Source of the DNA: Toxonevra muliebris
Lineage: Eukaryota; Arthropoda; Insecta; Diptera; Pallopteridae
NCBI GenBank assembly: GCA_963691655.1
Contig: OY829327.1
Coordinates: forward strand, 55,626,079 to 55,690,078
Reading direction: 5' to 3'
DNA length: 64,000 bases
The notes below the pieces were generated by a model. The model did not search any database, was not told the DNA's origin, and saw only the letters and a program-made list of their open reading frames with translations. This document shows, piece after piece, positions 60,891-64,000 of this stretch. A program made the translations under genes and the position numbers. Every line of letters starts with the position of its first letter. Within the stretch, counting starts at the first letter, position 1.

Positions 60891-62814
60891 CTTCGAGAGT
60901 GGACAAAAATCAAAAAAAGTTATGTGTCCGATCATTAAAATTTTGATGTCATTTAAAAGGTAATAGAATATGTATAGCGAACCCAGCGTTGTGTTACAGC
61001 GGTTGTGTTTTGAAGGAGTTAGGGCTTGCCAAAGTCGATCAATTTAAGAAGCAAATATTGAAATAAGAAATTGAAATTTTTATGACTCTTGCAAAAAAAT
61101 TGCTTAAAAATCAGGTATCATTCACAGCGCTTTCATTTTTTTTTATTATAGGAGGAATAATATTACCTACTTCATAACATATAATTTTTTTTTTTTAAAC
61201 AGAACATTTTTTTTTTTGAATTTTTTTTTTAATATATATTTTTTCAGAGAAAAACTTAAAAAATCGTTAAGTTCAGCAAAGAATATAAAACATTAGGCCG
61301 CAAAAGGATGTGGTCTCCTCCCTATTTTTGTTAATAATAATCCTTACTTTTTTAAATGGTGGAAAAAAATTTGACAACTTCGTCCAACCTTAGGAGAAAT
61401 TCACTATTTACTAATACTCTTAAATACTCTTAATAAATTTTAAAGAAATTTATTAAACTATTGCAACTTCTCAAAGAAATTTTTTCGTACTATAATTTTC
61501 ATGGCTTGTTCATCAAAACATTCTAAGTCATAAATATGTTGACAATACACTGAATTTAAATTTCTCCGAGTTTTAGGAGTCTCCTAATATTGGCAGATGC
61601 CCATGTTTGGTATACAAATTACATATGTATTCGTACTTTTGGCGTACAAAATATTTGAATTGGTTTTTTTCTCGTAAATGTACAAATGTGTTCCAAACAC
61701 GTAGTTCTTGAAATTACAAGAAAAACAGAAGTTTTAGAAGGAAGCGGCGTGATTGGCTTAGCAAAACCATATAATGTCGTCAAGTGCATAAATAGGCTTA
61801 AATGATGGTTTTTAGGAATCTCTATTCCTTGAGTTTTGGCATTCGCGAACGTGAACACCCTTGGTTCTAATTAGTTCACGCTATCGCGAACCCACTGCAT
61901 TTTTGAAACAGTTACTTTTGGCTGTTATGTCAATATTAAAATTTTTGTTAGTATTTTGTAAGGCAGACTGTTTTATAAAAATATACTTAATTAGAAAATC
62001 TATTTTATTATACATATCTATGATAAAAGTAGGCACGTTTTAAGAAGGTGAGTTAGAGTTGTATTTTAAATAGTGTTATATCCAAAACCGAAAGAAATGG
62101 TGGAACATAGGCAAAAAACTGATAAAAATAGTAAATAAATTGAAAATATTTGTTTTCGTTTTGTTTATTTTACATCTATATTGAATAAAAAAATTGATTT
62201 TATACAGAAAATATAAAATTAAAAAAAAAAAACTTCTGTAAAAAAAACACCGCAAAAAAATGAAAATTCAGCTCATGGATGACTTGATAGTAAAAAAAAG
62301 AATTTCATGCCCTATTGTTGGTACATCTGGAACAAATAGAATAATGATGTTGGGGACAAAATATTAAAAAACTTCTGCGAAAATGTCCATGGCAAGAAAT
62401 AATAGTACACAAAAACACATTTTCTCTATTGCGGCCATTTTTTAGAACTAACGCCATCTAGTGAACATGACGTTTTGATTAATCTCCACGAATAAAGCTA
62501 TCTTTAAAATTTTCATACACATGGGATAATATTTTCCATAATTTTGATTGGGGAATAAAACCGATTTGTATACGTGCGTATACGAAGGACCGGTGAGGGT
62601 TAACATTCATTCAATGTTACAAAATCTACATTTTTCTCCATTTTCATTAAAAGATTTTAAAGTAAATGATAGTTTTTTAAGTTATAGATTTAAATAAATC
62701 TGTATTAAAACAATGCTAAGTCCAAAAATTTATTTCAGAATTTTGATATCTTACTAAAGAATATCTAATTTTCTCATTATTGTAACACAAAAAATATATT
62801 TAACTTTTTATTAA

Positions 62815-62954
62815 CCCATTAATGGACAATGATGCGAAAACGCACCATTATTAATCTATAAAAATAACACTTCTAGTCTATGAAAATCACACTTATAGTC
62901 AATAAAAACACACTTTTTTAATGGTGAGTTTTCGCACTACTGTCAATTAATGGG
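62815..62954. mobile_element. 140-bp TTAA-flanked MITE
   Basis: The ends are CCCATTAATGGACAATGATG and, on the other side, CAATTAATGGG. TTAA lies exactly outside both (62811-62814, 62955-62958). The arms also pair through GCGAAAACGCACCATTA / TAATGGTGAGTTTTCGC. The centre is a three-fold tandem of a 20-22 bp unit (TCTATAAAAATAACACTTCTA). Confidence 0.75.
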
Positions 62955-62958
62955 TTAA

Positions 62959-64000
62959 GAGATTTATTTCCAAAAATTATCTTTCAGCTTCTGGTCACGC
63001 TTAAATAAGTATGTATGTTTACTTGTTGCAACATTTTGCAATAATAATTTGCAAGCAATTCAAGTGTAAATTTTAAAACTGACGTTTGCAATGAATTTAA
63101 ATTATATTTATTTTTTTGCTACGAATTTGAATGTTTGCGTGATAAATTTCTAAAGCAAACGAATATGACGACACAACAGTTCAAGAACAGAAATAGTGAA
63201 AGAGTAAACCAAAACGTAAAAGAAATTAAAACAAAATTAATAAAAGAAAAGAAAAGTAAGAATTGGTTGTGTGGCACCGCCATAATGCCCGCATATGTAT
63301 ACGAACTCGTATTCGTATCTATTTATGTCAACTGAATCTCTTTATCACGGCATGGTATTTTTTTCGCATTCTTTAGCAGATTTTCGAGATACAATCGAAA
63401 AGATGTGTGAAAAAAATTTAACGTATAATTCTGAACTTTTACAAGTAGATAAAGGCAAGTAAAAAAGATGCTAATGATATTTTGCAAATCATGGAGAAGG
63501 AACGATTCCCACAAATGAAATGCTCTAAATTTCTTTTTTTGCTTTTACGAATATTTTCCCTTTAAATTAAAATTGGATAAAATTCCAAAAACACACTTTT
63601 CAAACTAGTTCCACTAGCTTCTGTAGCAGTTGTGCGCCTAACTGTCCAAGACAACATGCTTGTGGTGGAGGTGGTGGCGTGTAGGTTTACCAATGCCAAA
63701 TTTAATCTAAACAACTTTTTTGTTTTTCAGCTAACAGAGCAACAGTAGTGACAACAAAACAACTATTACATATATAGAAATATATATACGTAAGTATATA
63801 CATATGTATGTGGATAACAACCAGCACGCCATAACGAAGTATCTCGGAGATACAATAACAAAAACAAAATTATGCGATTGCTCTGTGCGCGGAGTTGAAA
63901 GTGAATTTTTCTTGGCGGAACTTGAAAAACAAACAATAATAAAATAAAACAAATTTATTTATAAAAAAATACAGTACAATAACTGCGATGATAATGAAAA
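62959..64000. other. Right end of window, no gene seen
   Basis: AT-rich sequence with only short, non-coding-like frames. A T-rich tract ending in TTTTCAG at about 63729 could be a splice acceptor, but the frame after it stops at once, so nothing is annotated. Confidence 0.45.

Larger units (their letters stand above)
58237..62599. mobile_element. TTAA-flanked (piggyBac-type?) element carrying nested insertions
   Basis: The left end CCCTTACCGGTCC (after TTAA at 58233-58236) and right end GGACCGGTGAGGG (before TTAA at 62600-62603) are 12 of 13 complementary. Subterminal ATCGGTTCC / ATCGGTTTT boxes also correspond. TTAA duplication plus CCC ends is the piggyBac signature. Without the Tc1 copy at 58284-59520, which sits only 47 bp from the left end, the element would be about 3.1 kb. 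I found no piggyBac transposase inside; the only protein remnant is hAT-like (59738-60890), so that too may be nested or the element may be non-autonomous. From 60900 to 62580 nothing coding is supported. Confidence 0.6.

Overview
The window looks like nuclear DNA of a higher fly (Diptera, Schizophora). A tephritid fruit fly is my best guess, but that is inference. The evidence is an AT-rich, gene-poor sequence, genes with 60-66 bp introns, Gln- and Asn-rich coding sequence, and many insect-type transposons (LOA and CR1/Jockey-like LINEs, tRNA-derived SINEs, Tc1/mariner, hAT and TTAA-flanked elements, foldback elements). Nothing bacterial or viral was seen.

Layout. 1-4156: 5' part of a LOA-clade LINE on the minus strand that runs off the left edge. 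4399-5840: degraded second LINE. 8.7-10.1 kb: two inverted-repeat transposons. 10.4-15.1 kb: two compact plus-strand genes, a 151-aa proline-rich protein of unknown function and an endonuclease III homologue (Nth1/NTHL1) with intact catalytic and Fe-S residues; a 40-bp palindromic satellite lies between them. 17.1-18.6 kb: long foldback element.

20.0-55.4 kb: one minus-strand gene fills more than half of the window. Eight exons at 20025-24661 join in frame, across a 30.4-kb intron, to a first coding exon at 55102-55387. The nine exons give an 838-residue Asn/Gln/Ser-rich, coiled-coil protein that I could not name. Its large intron holds a TSD-flanked hAT MITE, a LINE remnant, two tRNA-derived SINEs and a 37-bp SINE-tail insertion, a deleted mariner, a decayed DDE transposase and one Tc1-like DD37D element.

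56.9-62.6 kb: a foldback element, then a TTAA-flanked element of about 4.4 kb that contains a second, inverted Tc1-like copy and a broken hAT transposase. A 140-bp TTAA MITE follows at 62.8 kb.

The only host genes I can support are the proline-rich gene, Nth1 and the large coiled-coil gene. The main interest lies in the transposon archaeology: two Tc1 copies sharing the same inactivating lesions, target-site duplications that date SINE/MITE insertions, nested elements, and several long perfect inverted repeats. No clearly new biological system was found.
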